Positions 36,895 through 46,034 of a stretch of DNA of 64,000 nt are shown in pieces (the first letter of the stretch is position 1; the number at the start of each line of letters is the position of its first letter). Under the pieces are notes generated by a model, which searched no databases, had not been told where the DNA came from, and saw only the letters and a program-made list of their open reading frames with translations. Origin of the DNA: an uncultured Coriobacteriaceae bacterium (GTDB lineage: Bacteria > Actinomycetota > Coriobacteriia > Coriobacteriales > Atopobiaceae). Both the position numbers and the translations under genes were made by a program. Location of the stretch: NCBI GenBank assembly GCA_902779675.1, contig CACZCK010000003.1, forward strand, positions 261,259 to 325,258, in the 5' to 3' direction.

Positions 36895-36965
36895 CCCCGT
36901 CCATAAAATGTCATTATATTTCTAACAGCTTTTGATATTATTGCGCATCGGTTACAAACACCTGG
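36895..36965. promoter_or_regulatory. AT-rich divergent promoter region
   Basis: The 230-base gap between the PAP2 gene and pepT holds a short AT-rich block. On the minus strand TATAAT occurs at 36918-36913; on the plus strand TTGATA (36932-36937) is followed 15 bases later by TACAAA. Exact promoters are uncertain, but this is clearly the regulatory segment. Confidence 0.4.
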
Positions 36966-37031
36966 AGGAACGGGTCGGCGCCATTACGCCCTTTGCGTGC
37001 GCCGCTCCCGTCACAGAGAGGATGAGGACCG

Positions 37032-38258
37032 ATGGAGGTCATCGATCGGCTGTTGCGCTACATCGTCGTGCGCACGCCCAGCAATGAGGACAACGACTCT
37101 GCCTGCCCGAGCTCGCCTGACGAGTTCAAGCTTGCCAACATGCTGGCAGACGAGCTGAGGGACCTAGGGATCGAAGACGTCCGCGTCTCCGACGACTGCT
37201 TTGTGTACGCCAAGGTCCCGGCAACGCCTGGCTACGAGGACAAGGCGAGCCTGGGCCTGATCGCCCACATGGACACCGTCTCGCAGTTCTGCGACCACGA
37301 CATCACCCCGTGCCTGCACGAGAACTATGACGGCTGCGACCTACCGCTGGGCGAGAGCGGACGCACCCTCACGGTGCACGACTTCCCGCGCCTGGCCCAA
37401 CTCAAGGGCCGCACGCTCCTCACGTCCGACGGCACCACCATCCTGGGCGTCGACGACAAGGCCGGCATTGCAGAGATCATGACCTGCCTCGAGCGCGTCC
37501 TTGCGCAGCAGATCCCGCACGGCACGCTGTGCATCGCCTTCACGCCCGACGAGGAGATCGGATCAGGCGTCGACCACTTCGACGTGGACGGCTTTGGAGC
37601 CGATGTCGCCTACACCATGGACGGCGACGCCGAGGGCGAGATCCAGTACCAGAACTTCAACGCCTGCGAGGCCGACTTCAAGATCACCGGTGTGAGCGTG
37701 CACCCGGGTTCGGCCAAGGACATCATGGTCAACGCCTCGCTCGTCGCCTGCGAGATCAACAACATGCTGCCCGGCTGCGAGATACCTCGGTGCACCGAGG
37801 GCTGGGAGGGTTTCTACCACCTCTGCTCCATCAACGGCGACGAGACGGCCACCGAGAGCGTCTACATCGTGCGCGACTTCGATGCGGCCTCCTTCGAGGC
37901 ACGAAAGGCCACCCTGCGCCACATCGCAAAGACGCTCAACGAGAAGTGGGGCGCCGGCACCGTCGAGCTCACCATCAAGGACGAGTACCAGAACATGGAG
38001 AACGTCATCGAGGGCGTCCCCCACACTATCGCATACGCAAAGGAGGCCTGCGAGCGCGCAGGCCTGGCCTGGGCGGTGACGCCCATCCGCGGCGGCACCG
38101 ATGGCTGCCAGCTGTCCTTCCGCGGCCTGCCCTGCCCCAACCTGGGCACGGGCGGAGACGGCTACCACGGGCCCTATGAGCACGCCACCGTCGAAGGCAT
38201 GAACGCCGCGACGGACATGCTCGTCGAGCTCGTCAAGGTGTACGCAGAGAAGAACTAG
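37032..38258 (+). CDS. pepT: Peptidase T (tripeptide aminopeptidase)
   Basis: A 408-residue M20 zinc aminopeptidase releasing the N-terminal residue of tripeptides in the cytoplasm. Metal and catalytic motifs: LGLIAHMDTVSQF (His, Asp), TILGVDDKAGIAEIM, FTPDEEIGSG (catalytic Glu pair), YTMDGDAEGEI, and the C-terminal NLGTGGDGYHGPYEHATVEGM (last His ligand). Followed after 79 bases by a YfcC-type transporter gene, suggesting a joint role in peptide or amino-acid use. Confidence 0.94.
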   Translation: MEVIDRLLRYIVVRTPSNEDNDSACPSSPDEFKLANMLADELRDLGIEDVRVSDDCFVYAKVPATPGYEDKASLGLIAHMDTVSQFCDHDITPCLHENYDGCDLPLGESGRTLTVHDFPRLAQLKGRTLLTSDGTTILGVDDKAGIAEIMTCLERVLAQQIPHGTLCIAFTPDEEIGSGVDHFDVDGFGADVAYTMDGDAEGEIQYQNFNACEADFKITGVSVHPGSAKDIMVNASLVACEINNMLPGCEIPRCTEGWEGFYHLCSINGDETATESVYIVRDFDAASFEARKATLRHIAKTLNEKWGAGTVELTIKDEYQNMENVIEGVPHTIAYAKEACERAGLAWAVTPIRGGTDGCQLSFRGLPCPNLGTGGDGYHGPYEHATVEGMNAATDMLVELVKVYAEKN

Positions 38259-38266
38259 GCAATGTC

Positions 38267-38308
38267 GTATCGGGCCGGCCTGCCCGTTCTGGGAGGCCGG
38301 CCCGATAC
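38267..38308 (+). terminator. Perfect 15-bp hairpin between pepT and the transporter gene
   Basis: GTATCGGGCCGGCCT with its exact complement and a 12-base loop, 8 bases after the pepT stop and 29 before the next ATG. No U-tract, so it may give partial termination or protect the upstream mRNA. Confidence 0.6.
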
Positions 38309-38337
38309 GTTGTGGCGACATATGAAAGGAAATCAAC

Positions 38338-39891
38338 ATGTCTGAAGTAACCGCTACTGAAGGAGATGTCGAGGAAGAGTCGACGGGTGGGCGCAAGCAC
38401 AAGCTCCACTTCCCCACGGCCATCACCGTGCTCTTCATCGTGATGCTGTTTGCCCAGCTCCTCACCTTCATCGTGCCCGCTGGCGAATACGCCAAGCTCA
38501 TCTACGACGAGGACGCGCAGGCCTTCCAGATCACCAACCCCGACGGAACGACCGAGGAGCGTGAGGCCACCCAGGCAACCCTCGACGAGCTGGGTGTGTC
38601 GGGAAGCATCGACAGCTACCTGGACGGCTCCATCTCCAAGCCCGTCGCCATCCCCGGTACCTACCAGCGCGTGGAGCAGAACCCCCAGGGGCCGCTCGAG
38701 TTCCTGCTCTCGCCCATCCGTGGCGTCTATGACACCATCGACATCATCCTGTTCGTGTTCATCCTGGGCGGCTGCATCGGCGTGCTCAACTACATGGGCG
38801 CCCTCGCCGCCGGCGTGGCAGCCCTCTCGCGCCTGACGCACGGTAAGGAGTACCTGCTGATCATCATCCTGTCGCTGCTCATGGTGGCAGGCGGCACCAC
38901 CTTCGGCCTCTGCGAGGAGACCATCGCCCTCTACCCCATCCTGATGCCCGTGTTCATCGCCGCAGGCTATGACGCCATGACCTGCATCGCCGTAATCTTC
39001 GTGGGATCCAGCGTGGGAACCATGTACTCCACCGTCAACCCGTTCGCCATCGGTGTCGCCACCAAGGCCGCCGGCATCGCCATGTCCGAGCAGATGGGCT
39101 GGCGCTTCGTCGCCCTGGGCATCGGTACCGCAATGGCACTTGCCTACGTGCTGCGCTATGCCCACAAGGTGCGCCTGGACCCCTCCACCTCGGTCTGCTA
39201 TGACTTCAAGGACAAGATCGAGGAGCGCTGGGGCCAGCAGGGTGAGCTGCCCGAGTTCGACCTGCACACCAAGCTTTCGCTGGCCGCCTTCGGCATGGCC
39301 TTCGTGGTGCTGGTCTACGGCATCGTCAAGTACCTCTGGTGGTTCGACACCATGACCGCGGTGTTCCTCGCATGCGCCATGGTCCTCGCCTTCGTCTCCG
39401 GCCTGGAGGAGGAGACCTTTATGGACCAGTTCATCAGCGGCGCAGGCGACCTCATGAGCGTGGCGCTGGTCATCGGCGTGGCGCGTGCCGTCAACATGCT
39501 GCTCGAGGACGGTCTCATCTCCGACACCATCCTGTACTTCTTCTCCAACCTGGTGAGCGGCATGAGCCCCGTGCTGTTCATCGTGATGATGCTGGTCGTC
39601 TACATCATCCTCGGCTTCTTCATCAACTCGTCCTCGGGCCTGGCTGTGCTCTCCATCCCCATCATGGCCCCGCTGGGCGACGCCGTGAGCGTGGGACGTC
39701 CGGCCGTCATCGCCGCCTACAACTATGGCCAGGGCCTCATCAGCTACATCACCCCCACGGGCCTCATCCTGGCAAGCCTTGCCATGGTGGACGTGCCCTT
39801 CAGCCGCTGGCTCAAGTTCATCAACCCGCTGCTGGGCGCCACCATCGTGCTCAACGCGCTGCTGCTGATCGCGCAGGCGCTCATCGGCTAG
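38338..39891 (+). CDS. YfcC family transporter
   Basis: A 517-residue polytopic protein of the YfcC/anaerobic C4-dicarboxylate-carrier (DcuC-like) superfamily. A cytoplasmic N-terminus is followed by FPTAITVLFIVMLFAQLLTFIVPAGEY, the first helix and conserved PAGEY/F motif, and about a dozen helices. Conserved GGTTFGLCEETIALYPILMPVFIAAGYD and NSSSGLAVLSIPIMAPLGDAV form the two re-entrant loop regions of the family. Substrates proposed for relatives include amino acids and dicarboxylates. Placed after pepT; AAAGGA RBS. Confidence 0.85.
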   Translation: MSEVTATEGDVEEESTGGRKHKLHFPTAITVLFIVMLFAQLLTFIVPAGEYAKLIYDEDAQAFQITNPDGTTEEREATQATLDELGVSGSIDSYLDGSISKPVAIPGTYQRVEQNPQGPLEFLLSPIRGVYDTIDIILFVFILGGCIGVLNYMGALAAGVAALSRLTHGKEYLLIIILSLLMVAGGTTFGLCEETIALYPILMPVFIAAGYDAMTCIAVIFVGSSVGTMYSTVNPFAIGVATKAAGIAMSEQMGWRFVALGIGTAMALAYVLRYAHKVRLDPSTSVCYDFKDKIEERWGQQGELPEFDLHTKLSLAAFGMAFVVLVYGIVKYLWWFDTMTAVFLACAMVLAFVSGLEEETFMDQFISGAGDLMSVALVIGVARAVNMLLEDGLISDTILYFFSNLVSGMSPVLFIVMMLVVYIILGFFINSSSGLAVLSIPIMAPLGDAVSVGRPAVIAAYNYGQGLISYITPTGLILASLAMVDVPFSRWLKFINPLLGATIVLNALLLIAQALIG

Positions 39892-39915
39892 GGACTCCCA
39901 GAAACGCATGAGACG

Positions 39916-39957
39916 GGACGGGCCACCGGAGCGATCCGGCGGCCCGTCCTCCTATTC
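39916..39957 (+). terminator. Terminator after the YfcC-type gene
   Basis: Stem GGACGGGCC / GGCCCGTCC with inner CCGGA/TCCGG and following TCCTATT. Confidence 0.7.
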
Positions 39958-40239
39958 CAGCATATATGCCGTCCGTGCCTCCACGAACCAGGGCGGACCC
40001 TCGTACCAGAGGTACGTGTCGTGCCCGCCCACGCGAATGGGGTAGCGGATGCCCGTGCCGCCCGTCTTGAGCGAGTGCGCCTGGCGGGCGTCGAGCACAC
40101 GGTCTATCTGGTAGCGCACGCCCGTGGCCCACACGATGCAGAGGGGCCTGACCTAGCTCTCGGGCGAGAAGTCGGCGACCACCTCGACGTACTTCTTCTG
40201 TCGCCTTGGCTCCTTGAACGCCTCGGTGTAGATGCCCAT
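39952..40239 (-). pseudogene. Small conserved-type protein interrupted by TAG
   Basis: From ATG 40239 the frame reads MGIYTEAFKEPRRQKKYVEVVADFSPES, then a TAG at 40155-40153, then continues in the same frame with VRPLCIVWATGVRYQIDRV... GGHDTYLWYEGPPWFVEARTAYMLE to a TAG at 39952. The downstream half has strong protein character (WYEG, IRVGG), so the stop is probably a nonsense mutation in a gene of about 94 residues. Function unknown. Its 3' end overlaps the terminator of the transporter gene. Confidence 0.65.
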
Positions 40240-40407
40240 GCTCACCCCCCAAAACAGAACTTGCGTTCGATTCTACGCTGTCGGACGGACACGAAAGGCA
40301 ACAATTTGCCTAGTGGCACAAACGCCCAGACAGCTCACGAAGGATTCACAACAGGGCGGCGGGACAGCCGGCTCCAACGACCGGCGCCGGCATGCCCGAG
40401 ACGGTCG

Positions 40408-41166
40408 CTACGCCCATCCCCCGCAGGCAGGACAGCCCTCGCCCCTTCGCAGGATGAGGTAGCGGTTGAGATCCCCTGCCCTTCCGTCCGCAGAGTAGCG
40501 CGCAAGCTCGTAGGCGACGGGTTCGCACGACGCGGACAGCGCATCCACCTCGGCTTCGGAGAAGCTGTGGCAGTAGCGCACGACGTCTGTCGACCCCTGC
40601 CATCCCAGCAGGTAATCGCCCTCGTTGCCGCCCTCTACGGGCGTCGCCTTTGCCAGCAGGCGTGCGTCGCGGGCAAACTGCCAGAGCGAGACGGCAACCA
40701 TGCCACCGGGGCGGACGGCTTCGATCAGCGCGCGCAGCAGTTCGAGGCGATGCGCGGGCAGGGCCACATGGTGCAGAAACCCGAAGCAGATTGCTAGGTC
40801 GCATGGGTCCACGCCTGCGAGGGCGGCGCACAGGCCGCCCGGCTCAAAGAGAGCGTCCGCTACGTCGACGTGGAGGTAGCGTACCTCACCTGCCCCCGCG
40901 CGGCCCAGACCCACCAGCTCGTCGCAGTTGTCCACCGCCCACACGCGGGCCTGGACACTCTGGCCGGCCAGATAGCGTTCGAACCGCAGGTTGCCACAGG
41001 CAAGGTCAAGCACGTCCGCCCGCGAGCCTGCCACTAGGCCCGCCTCGCCCAGCACGCGCTGCCACCCCGGCCAGCCCGTCTGCCGCGTGGCCGAGAACGA
41101 GGCGCCGACCTGCCGGTAGAACCTGCTGTTAAGCTCCCCGAGCCTGCGTGCGAGCGCGTCGTCCAC
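40408..41166 (-). CDS. Class I SAM-dependent methyltransferase
   Basis: A 252-residue Rossmann methyltransferase. SAM motif I is DVLDLACGNLRFERYL; VWAVDNCDELV is the acidic strand end, HVDVADALF the adenine-binding region, and DLAICFGFLHHVALP motif IV. Related in outline to tRNA Trm9-like methyltransferases, which have a comparable size, but the substrate is not certain. GTG 41166 is chosen because GAGGGGAG lies 7 bases upstream; an ATG at 41193 is a less well-placed alternative. Divergent from elp3. Confidence 0.75.
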   Translation of the reverse strand: MDDALARRLGELNSRFYRQVGASFSATRQTGWPGWQRVLGEAGLVAGSRADVLDLACGNLRFERYLAGQSVQARVWAVDNCDELVGLGRAGAGEVRYLHVDVADALFEPGGLCAALAGVDPCDLAICFGFLHHVALPAHRLELLRALIEAVRPGGMVAVSLWQFARDARLLAKATPVEGGNEGDYLLGWQGSTDVVRYCHSFSEAEVDALSASCEPVAYELARYSADGRAGDLNRYLILRRGEGCPACGGWA

Positions 41167-41297
41167 CTGCCGTCTCCCCTCTCCCAAAGGCATCCCCTGA
41201 CATCCAGTGTACGCGAGAACGTGGGTCTGCAGATTGTTCGGGCAGACCCCAGACAAAGCGGCAGACCCTCGGCGCCCGTCCGCTCGGCGCGCTCGTC

Positions 41298-41312
41298 TAT
41301 ACTTACCAACCA
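41298..41312 (+). promoter_or_regulatory. Probable leaderless promoter of elp3
   Basis: A -10-like TATACT at 41298-41303 ends 8 bases before the elp3 ATG, so transcription would begin at or within two bases of the start codon. No Shine-Dalgarno sequence exists upstream of the ATG. No good -35 is seen. Leaderless mRNAs are common in actinobacteria. Confidence 0.45.
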
Positions 41313-43132
41313 TGGAATCGGCAATCTTGGAGATCATAGCCGCCATCAAGGCGGGAGGGCACGAGCTCGATGCGGCCTGGCTCGACAGGCTCCTGCGTCG
41401 GCATAACCGCACCACGCACGACGCAACCCGGCGCGTGGCCAAACGGCGCCTGCTCCCCTACTACCTCTCCACCAAGGCAAACGACCCCGACCGCTGGGAG
41501 TCGTGGCAGGTGGACCCCGCAACCGAGCAGGCACTGCTGCGCATCCTCAAGGTCAAGCCCCGGCGCACCGCCTCGGGCGTGGCGACCATCACCGTCATCA
41601 CCCGCCCCTGGCCCTGCTCGAGCGATTGCCTCTACTGCCCCAACGACGTGCGCATGCCCAAGAGCTACCTCTCCGACGAGCCTGCCTGCCAGCGGGCCGA
41701 ACGCAACTTCTTTGACCCGTACCTGCAGGTGCGCTCGCGTCTGGTCGCGCTCTCCGAGATGGGCCACGTGACCGACAAGGTCGAGCTCATCGTGCTGGGC
41801 GGCACCTGGAGCGACTACCCGCGCGCCTACCAGCTCTGGTTCGTCTCGGAGCTCTTCCGCGCCGTCAACGACTTTGGTGAGTCGCGCGTCGCCGGCGAGC
41901 ATCCCGAGGAGCGCGACCGCCGCTACCGCGCCTGTGGCCTCACCTACAACAAGGACGAGCTCCTGCGGCGCACCGGCGACGTGCAGAGGCAGGTGGATGA
42001 GGGACTGCTGAGCTACAACGAGGCCATCCGCCAGATTGGCGGCAGCGACGCCTGGCGCGCCGTGGAGGCCTGGCAGCAGGCCACCACAGACGACCTGCTC
42101 CGCGAGCATGCGCGCAACGAGGAGGCGGCACACCGCGTGGTGGGGCTCACCATCGAGACGCGCCCCGACCTCATCTCGCCCGAGACGGCCCGCGAGATGC
42201 GCGAGCTCGGCTGCACCAAGGTCCAAATGGGCATCCAGAGTCTCGACCAGCACATTCTCGAGGCCAACCAGCGGCGGGTGAGTGTGGCGCAGATCGCCGA
42301 CGCCTTCTGCGCCCTGCGTCTGGCAGGCTTCAAGATCCAGGTGCATTTCATGGCCAACCTGCTCGGCGCCACCCCCGAGGCGGACAAGGCCGACTACCTT
42401 CGTCTGGTGAGCGACGAGCGATTCCTCCCCGACGAGGTCAAGCTCTACCCCTGCTGTCTGGTGCAGAGCTCCCGACTCGGCGCTTGCTACGCCGACGGCA
42501 GCTGGCAACCCTACGGCGAGGACGAGCTCATGGATCTGCTGGTAGCCGATACCCTGGCCACGCCAGCCTACACGCGCATTTCGCGCATGATCCGCGACAT
42601 CTCGTCGACCGACATCGTGGCGGGCAACAAGCGGACCAATCTGCGCCAGATGGTGGAGGCCCGCATCGCGAGGCTGGGAGCGCCCGTGCACGAGATACGC
42701 ATGCGCGAGGTGGCCACCACCGATGTTGACCCGGCTGCGCTGCGCCTCGACTGCGTGGCCTACCGCACGACCGTCAGTGACGAGCGCTTCCTGCAGTGGG
42801 TGACCGACGACGGGCACATTGCCGCCTTCCTACGCCTGTCGCTGCCCCGCGAGGGTACGCAGGCCATGATTCGCGAGGTCCACGTGTACGGTCGTGTGGC
42901 CAGCCTCGGTTCGTCAGAGCGAGGCGGCGCGCAGCATGCCGGCCTAGGCAGGCAACTCGTCGAGGAGGCCTGCGCGCAGGCGCGCGAGGCAGGGTTCAGC
43001 GCGATCAACGTCATCAGCTCGGTCGGCACGCGCGGGTACTACCGCAACCTGGGCTTTGGAACCGCGGGGCTCTACCAGCAACGCAGCCTGACGACAGACG
43101 CGCAGGCGGACACAGGACAGACCCAAACCTAG
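41312..43132 (+). CDS. Bacterial Elp3: radical SAM/GNAT tRNA uridine-34 carboxymethylation-type enzyme
   Basis: A 606-residue homologue of the Elongator catalytic subunit. The radical SAM cluster motif is CSSDCLYC (Cys102, 106, 109) followed by PNDVRMPKSYLSDEPACQRAERN, and LGGTWSDYP, TIETRPDLI and QMGIQSLDQ. The C-terminal GNAT acetyltransferase domain (about 490-590) has REVHVYGRV and GLGRQLVEEACAQAREAGF, the acetyl-CoA loop, and ends GYYRNLGF. The enzyme builds cm5U-type modification at tRNA position 34 from acetyl-CoA. Convergent with, and overlapping by 4 bases, the helicase gene. Confidence 0.9.
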   Translation: MESAILEIIAAIKAGGHELDAAWLDRLLRRHNRTTHDATRRVAKRRLLPYYLSTKANDPDRWESWQVDPATEQALLRILKVKPRRTASGVATITVITRPWPCSSDCLYCPNDVRMPKSYLSDEPACQRAERNFFDPYLQVRSRLVALSEMGHVTDKVELIVLGGTWSDYPRAYQLWFVSELFRAVNDFGESRVAGEHPEERDRRYRACGLTYNKDELLRRTGDVQRQVDEGLLSYNEAIRQIGGSDAWRAVEAWQQATTDDLLREHARNEEAAHRVVGLTIETRPDLISPETAREMRELGCTKVQMGIQSLDQHILEANQRRVSVAQIADAFCALRLAGFKIQVHFMANLLGATPEADKADYLRLVSDERFLPDEVKLYPCCLVQSSRLGACYADGSWQPYGEDELMDLLVADTLATPAYTRISRMIRDISSTDIVAGNKRTNLRQMVEARIARLGAPVHEIRMREVATTDVDPAALRLDCVAYRTTVSDERFLQWVTDDGHIAAFLRLSLPREGTQAMIREVHVYGRVASLGSSERGGAQHAGLGRQLVEEACAQAREAGFSAINVISSVGTRGYYRNLGFGTAGLYQQRSLTTDAQADTGQTQT

Positions 43133-45474
43133 GCTTCCGCCAGGATCGTCATGATCACGTGCGAGATGCGCGTGCGCAGGTCGGTGAGCGGCGCAAGCCA
43201 CCCCTCGTGGCCAAAGGTGCGCGCATAGGTGTAGAGCAGGTCGCAGTAGCGATACTCCTCCTCCAGCGTCGCGAGCGGCGCACCCTCGCCCGGCTCGGCG
43301 GGCATCGGCAGCATGGCCATACGTCCGGCAAGCTCGGCCTCGGCCATCATCCGCCAGGTGCGGTGCAGCGTGCGGTCGTCCTCGTCGAAGGGCATCGTGG
43401 CCAGCGACAGCACCTTGAGCTTGACGTCCCGGTCCTGACGCTGATCCTCAGCAAGCATGCCCTCAACCTCGGCAATCAGTCTGAGGTCGCGTTGCACGTC
43501 AATGCGATAGAACGGCTCTGGCTGGTCGAGCGCCGCCCATTGCCTGATGGACTCCCCGAGTGTCGCGTCGCGCACCAGGGCGATGTCCTCCGGAACGCCC
43601 ACCGGGATGCTCTCGATGGCGGGCACGTCGGCGCCATAGAGCCGCACGATCTGCCGCCGCCGTTCGAGCGCGGTGAAGAGTCCCTCCTCGTAGCGCCCGA
43701 ACCTGCCCGCGCGCCCTGCGATCTGCTGCACCTCGTCGGGTCGGAGCGTGCGCATGTCGTGTCCGTCGTACTTCTGCTGTTCCACGAACACGATGCGCCG
43801 GATAGGCAGGTTCATGCCCATGCCGATGGCGTCGGTGGCCACGACCACGTCCGTCTCGCCCTCGTCGAAGCGCCGCGCCTCCTCGTGGCGCACGTCGTGG
43901 GGCAGCGCGCCATAGATGACCGACGCCCGAAGCCCCGCCGCAGCGACCTCCGCCGCCACGGCATGCACAGCCTTGCGCGAGAACACCACGAGCGCATCGC
44001 CGGGCTCTACGCCCGCAGGCAGCGAGAAGCCCCCGCGGTCTGGTCTCAGGGGCACCAGTCGCTCGTGCCGGCGCACCTCGAGCTCGTCGCCGCACAGCTC
44101 GACGAGCTGCCGCACCACTCGCTCGGCGTGCGGGGCGCAGCATACGTGCACCTCACGCGCGGGAACGCCCAGGATGGCGGCCGTCCAGTTGTGTCCACGA
44201 TCAGCATCGGCGATCATCTGCGCCTCGTCGATCACGGCCACGTCGATGGGAGCATGGTAGTCCGCCATCTCGACCGTCGAGGCCACGTGACGCGCACCAG
44301 CGACCTCGGTCGCCTCCTCGCCCGTCAGCAGCGAGCAGGGGCAGCCCTCGCGGTTGAGCCGCTCGAACTGCTCGTAGGCCAGAAGACGCAGGGGGCCAAG
44401 GTAGGCGCCGGAACCAGCTGCCGCAAGCGCCCGTAGCGCCTCATGCGTCTTACCCGAGTTGGTTGGTCCCACGTGCAGCACAAAGCGCCGACGCATGGTG
44501 CGCGCCAGCGGATAGGCTTCCATGGGCGTCTCGGGAACGTTCTGTCGTACGCGAAGCCGCAGCTCCACGGCCCTGCTGAACTGTGCCCCATAGGTAGGGC
44601 TCTGCAGCAGGGCCTGCGCCACGAGCTCGGCAAACTCGCCCCCACGCAGGTAGGCCGCGATGTGGCGCGCGTCCCTGCCGGCGCTGCGGTCCAGCATGGG
44701 CCAGGTGGCGTGCTTCAGTCCGAAGAGTCCGCGCAAGAGGCCGTTGAGCGCGACGACGCCGGGGTCATGTCGCGCGGGAGCCACCAGCTGGCGGCGGGCC
44801 GCCTCCTCTGCCGTGGCTCCGCCACACGTCTCGGCGAGCACCCCCTCGACGAGGCGCGTCCGCTGCACCCGCTGAGCCACCTCGGCCTCGTCCGTCACGT
44901 CCTCCAGATGGAAGGGACGCTTGCGCAGCCTGCCCGACGCAGTCGCATCGTCAAACACCTGCGCGCAGTGGTCGAGGGACTCCGTCCGCACGAAGGAGAG
45001 CACGCCCTCCCCCATCCGCTGGCCTACCCCGGCGGCATCAGCCGATGTCCGATATGCCTCGTCGCAGACCTCGCGCGCCAGGCTGTCGAGCGCAGAGCCA
45101 GGCAGTCTTGGGTCGAGAGTTCGATACGCCTCGCACGCCTCGTCAAAGCTCAGCGAGTCGACGTCGGGCGCCTCCACGGGCAGGCCATGCCGCTTTACGT
45201 AGCGGGACATGAGCCTGTGCTCGATGGTCTGGTAGGTACGCTCGTTGCGCAGACGCTCGTATCCCATGCGCCGAGCAGCAGTCTTGGACGAGCCGCGCAT
45301 GTACGTGCGGCGCCAGATGCCGACGGCCTCCGTGCGCACGGATTGGGGCACCACGGCACCGGGGCCCTGCGCCAGCGCCCGCTTGAGCGAACGACGGAGC
45401 AGCAGGTCAAACCGTCCGCGCAGCCCGCGCGGCACCTCCTGCAGCAGCCTGTCCCAGTCCGTCGTTCCCCGCAT
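43129..45474 (-). CDS. SUV3-like DExH RNA helicase
   Basis: A 781-residue superfamily 2 helicase resembling mitochondrial SUV3. About 350 residues of family-poor N-terminus precede the core: FVLHVGPTNSGKTHEALRAL (motif I), YLGPLRLLAYEQFERLN (Ia), VAVIDEAQMIADADRG (motif II DEAQ), SLPAGVEPGDALVVFSRKAV, VATDAIGMGMNLPIRRIVF (motif V) and QIAGRAGRFGRYEEG (motif VI), followed by a SUV3-type C-terminal region. Likely an RNA unwinding factor in RNA turnover. ATG 45474 starts the family-like part; the long upstream open frame overlaps azlD antisense and is rejected. Confidence 0.87.
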   Translation of the reverse strand: MRGTTDWDRLLQEVPRGLRGRFDLLLRRSLKRALAQGPGAVVPQSVRTEAVGIWRRTYMRGSSKTAARRMGYERLRNERTYQTIEHRLMSRYVKRHGLPVEAPDVDSLSFDEACEAYRTLDPRLPGSALDSLAREVCDEAYRTSADAAGVGQRMGEGVLSFVRTESLDHCAQVFDDATASGRLRKRPFHLEDVTDEAEVAQRVQRTRLVEGVLAETCGGATAEEAARRQLVAPARHDPGVVALNGLLRGLFGLKHATWPMLDRSAGRDARHIAAYLRGGEFAELVAQALLQSPTYGAQFSRAVELRLRVRQNVPETPMEAYPLARTMRRRFVLHVGPTNSGKTHEALRALAAAGSGAYLGPLRLLAYEQFERLNREGCPCSLLTGEEATEVAGARHVASTVEMADYHAPIDVAVIDEAQMIADADRGHNWTAAILGVPAREVHVCCAPHAERVVRQLVELCGDELEVRRHERLVPLRPDRGGFSLPAGVEPGDALVVFSRKAVHAVAAEVAAAGLRASVIYGALPHDVRHEEARRFDEGETDVVVATDAIGMGMNLPIRRIVFVEQQKYDGHDMRTLRPDEVQQIAGRAGRFGRYEEGLFTALERRRQIVRLYGADVPAIESIPVGVPEDIALVRDATLGESIRQWAALDQPEPFYRIDVQRDLRLIAEVEGMLAEDQRQDRDVKLKVLSLATMPFDEDDRTLHRTWRMMAEAELAGRMAMLPMPAEPGEGAPLATLEEEYRYCDLLYTYARTFGHEGWLAPLTDLRTRISHVIMTILAEA

Positions 45475-45476
45475 GC

Positions 45477-45677
45477 ATGCCCATCTCTTCGAAGCTTCGC
45501 CTCCGGCGTTTGCCGGGGATAAGACCATACACCATCGGCGTGCACATCCGAGGGTCATGGGGCGGGTTTCTGCGCCCCCTCGCACTCGCCGTGGGGATTG
45601 CGGTGGCGGTCGTAGGCGGCACCGATCTTGCCATGAGGCTCCTGGCCATAGGAAGGCACGGGCAGACCGAGCGATAG
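45477..45677 (+). CDS. Possible small membrane protein (weak)
   Basis: A 66-codon frame with one predicted membrane helix (LALAVGIAVAVVGGTDLAMRLLA) in the gap between the helicase start and azlD. No Shine-Dalgarno sequence precedes the ATG and no family is recognised. It may be chance coding in GC-rich DNA. Confidence 0.2.
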   Translation: MPISSKLRLRRLPGIRPYTIGVHIRGSWGGFLRPLALAVGIAVAVVGGTDLAMRLLAIGRHGQTER

Positions 45678-45707
45678 GCCGCACACGCGAGCCGACTCCG
45701 TCACTCG

Positions 45708-46034
45708 TCACGCCGCGAGGGCCAGCAGCGCGTAGCAGCCCATGCCCACCACGGCGCACCACACGAGCGAGCCGCTCTTGCGGGCCACCAGCAAGACCAC
45801 CAGCGCAGACGCGAGCGCACGCATCGCAAGCAGCGGGTCCTGCGCGTAAGCATCGGGACGGACGAGGTCGTTGGCCACCAGCGCGGCGAACGCCGCTACG
45901 GGTATGAGCGACAGGGCGCGCTCCACACGCGGCGAGAGGCTCCTTCCCCGCAGCAGGACCAGCGGGAGGCACCGGCAGGCGAGCATAACCACCAGCAGCG
46001 CCGCCCACAGCAGCAGGATCTGCCTCGTGTTCAT
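45708..46034 (-). CDS. azlD: AzlD branched-chain amino-acid exporter subunit
   Basis: A 108-residue, four-helix small subunit. The pattern LLLWAALLVVMLACRCLPLVLL...RVERALSLIPVAAFAALVANDL is typical of AzlD. It partners AzlC to export branched-chain amino acids or related compounds. Its ATG overlaps the azlC stop by 4 bases (ATGA), implying coupled translation. Confidence 0.88.
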   Translation of the reverse strand: MNTRQILLLWAALLVVMLACRCLPLVLLRGRSLSPRVERALSLIPVAAFAALVANDLVRPDAYAQDPLLAMRALASALVVLLVARKSGSLVWCAVVGMGCYALLALAA

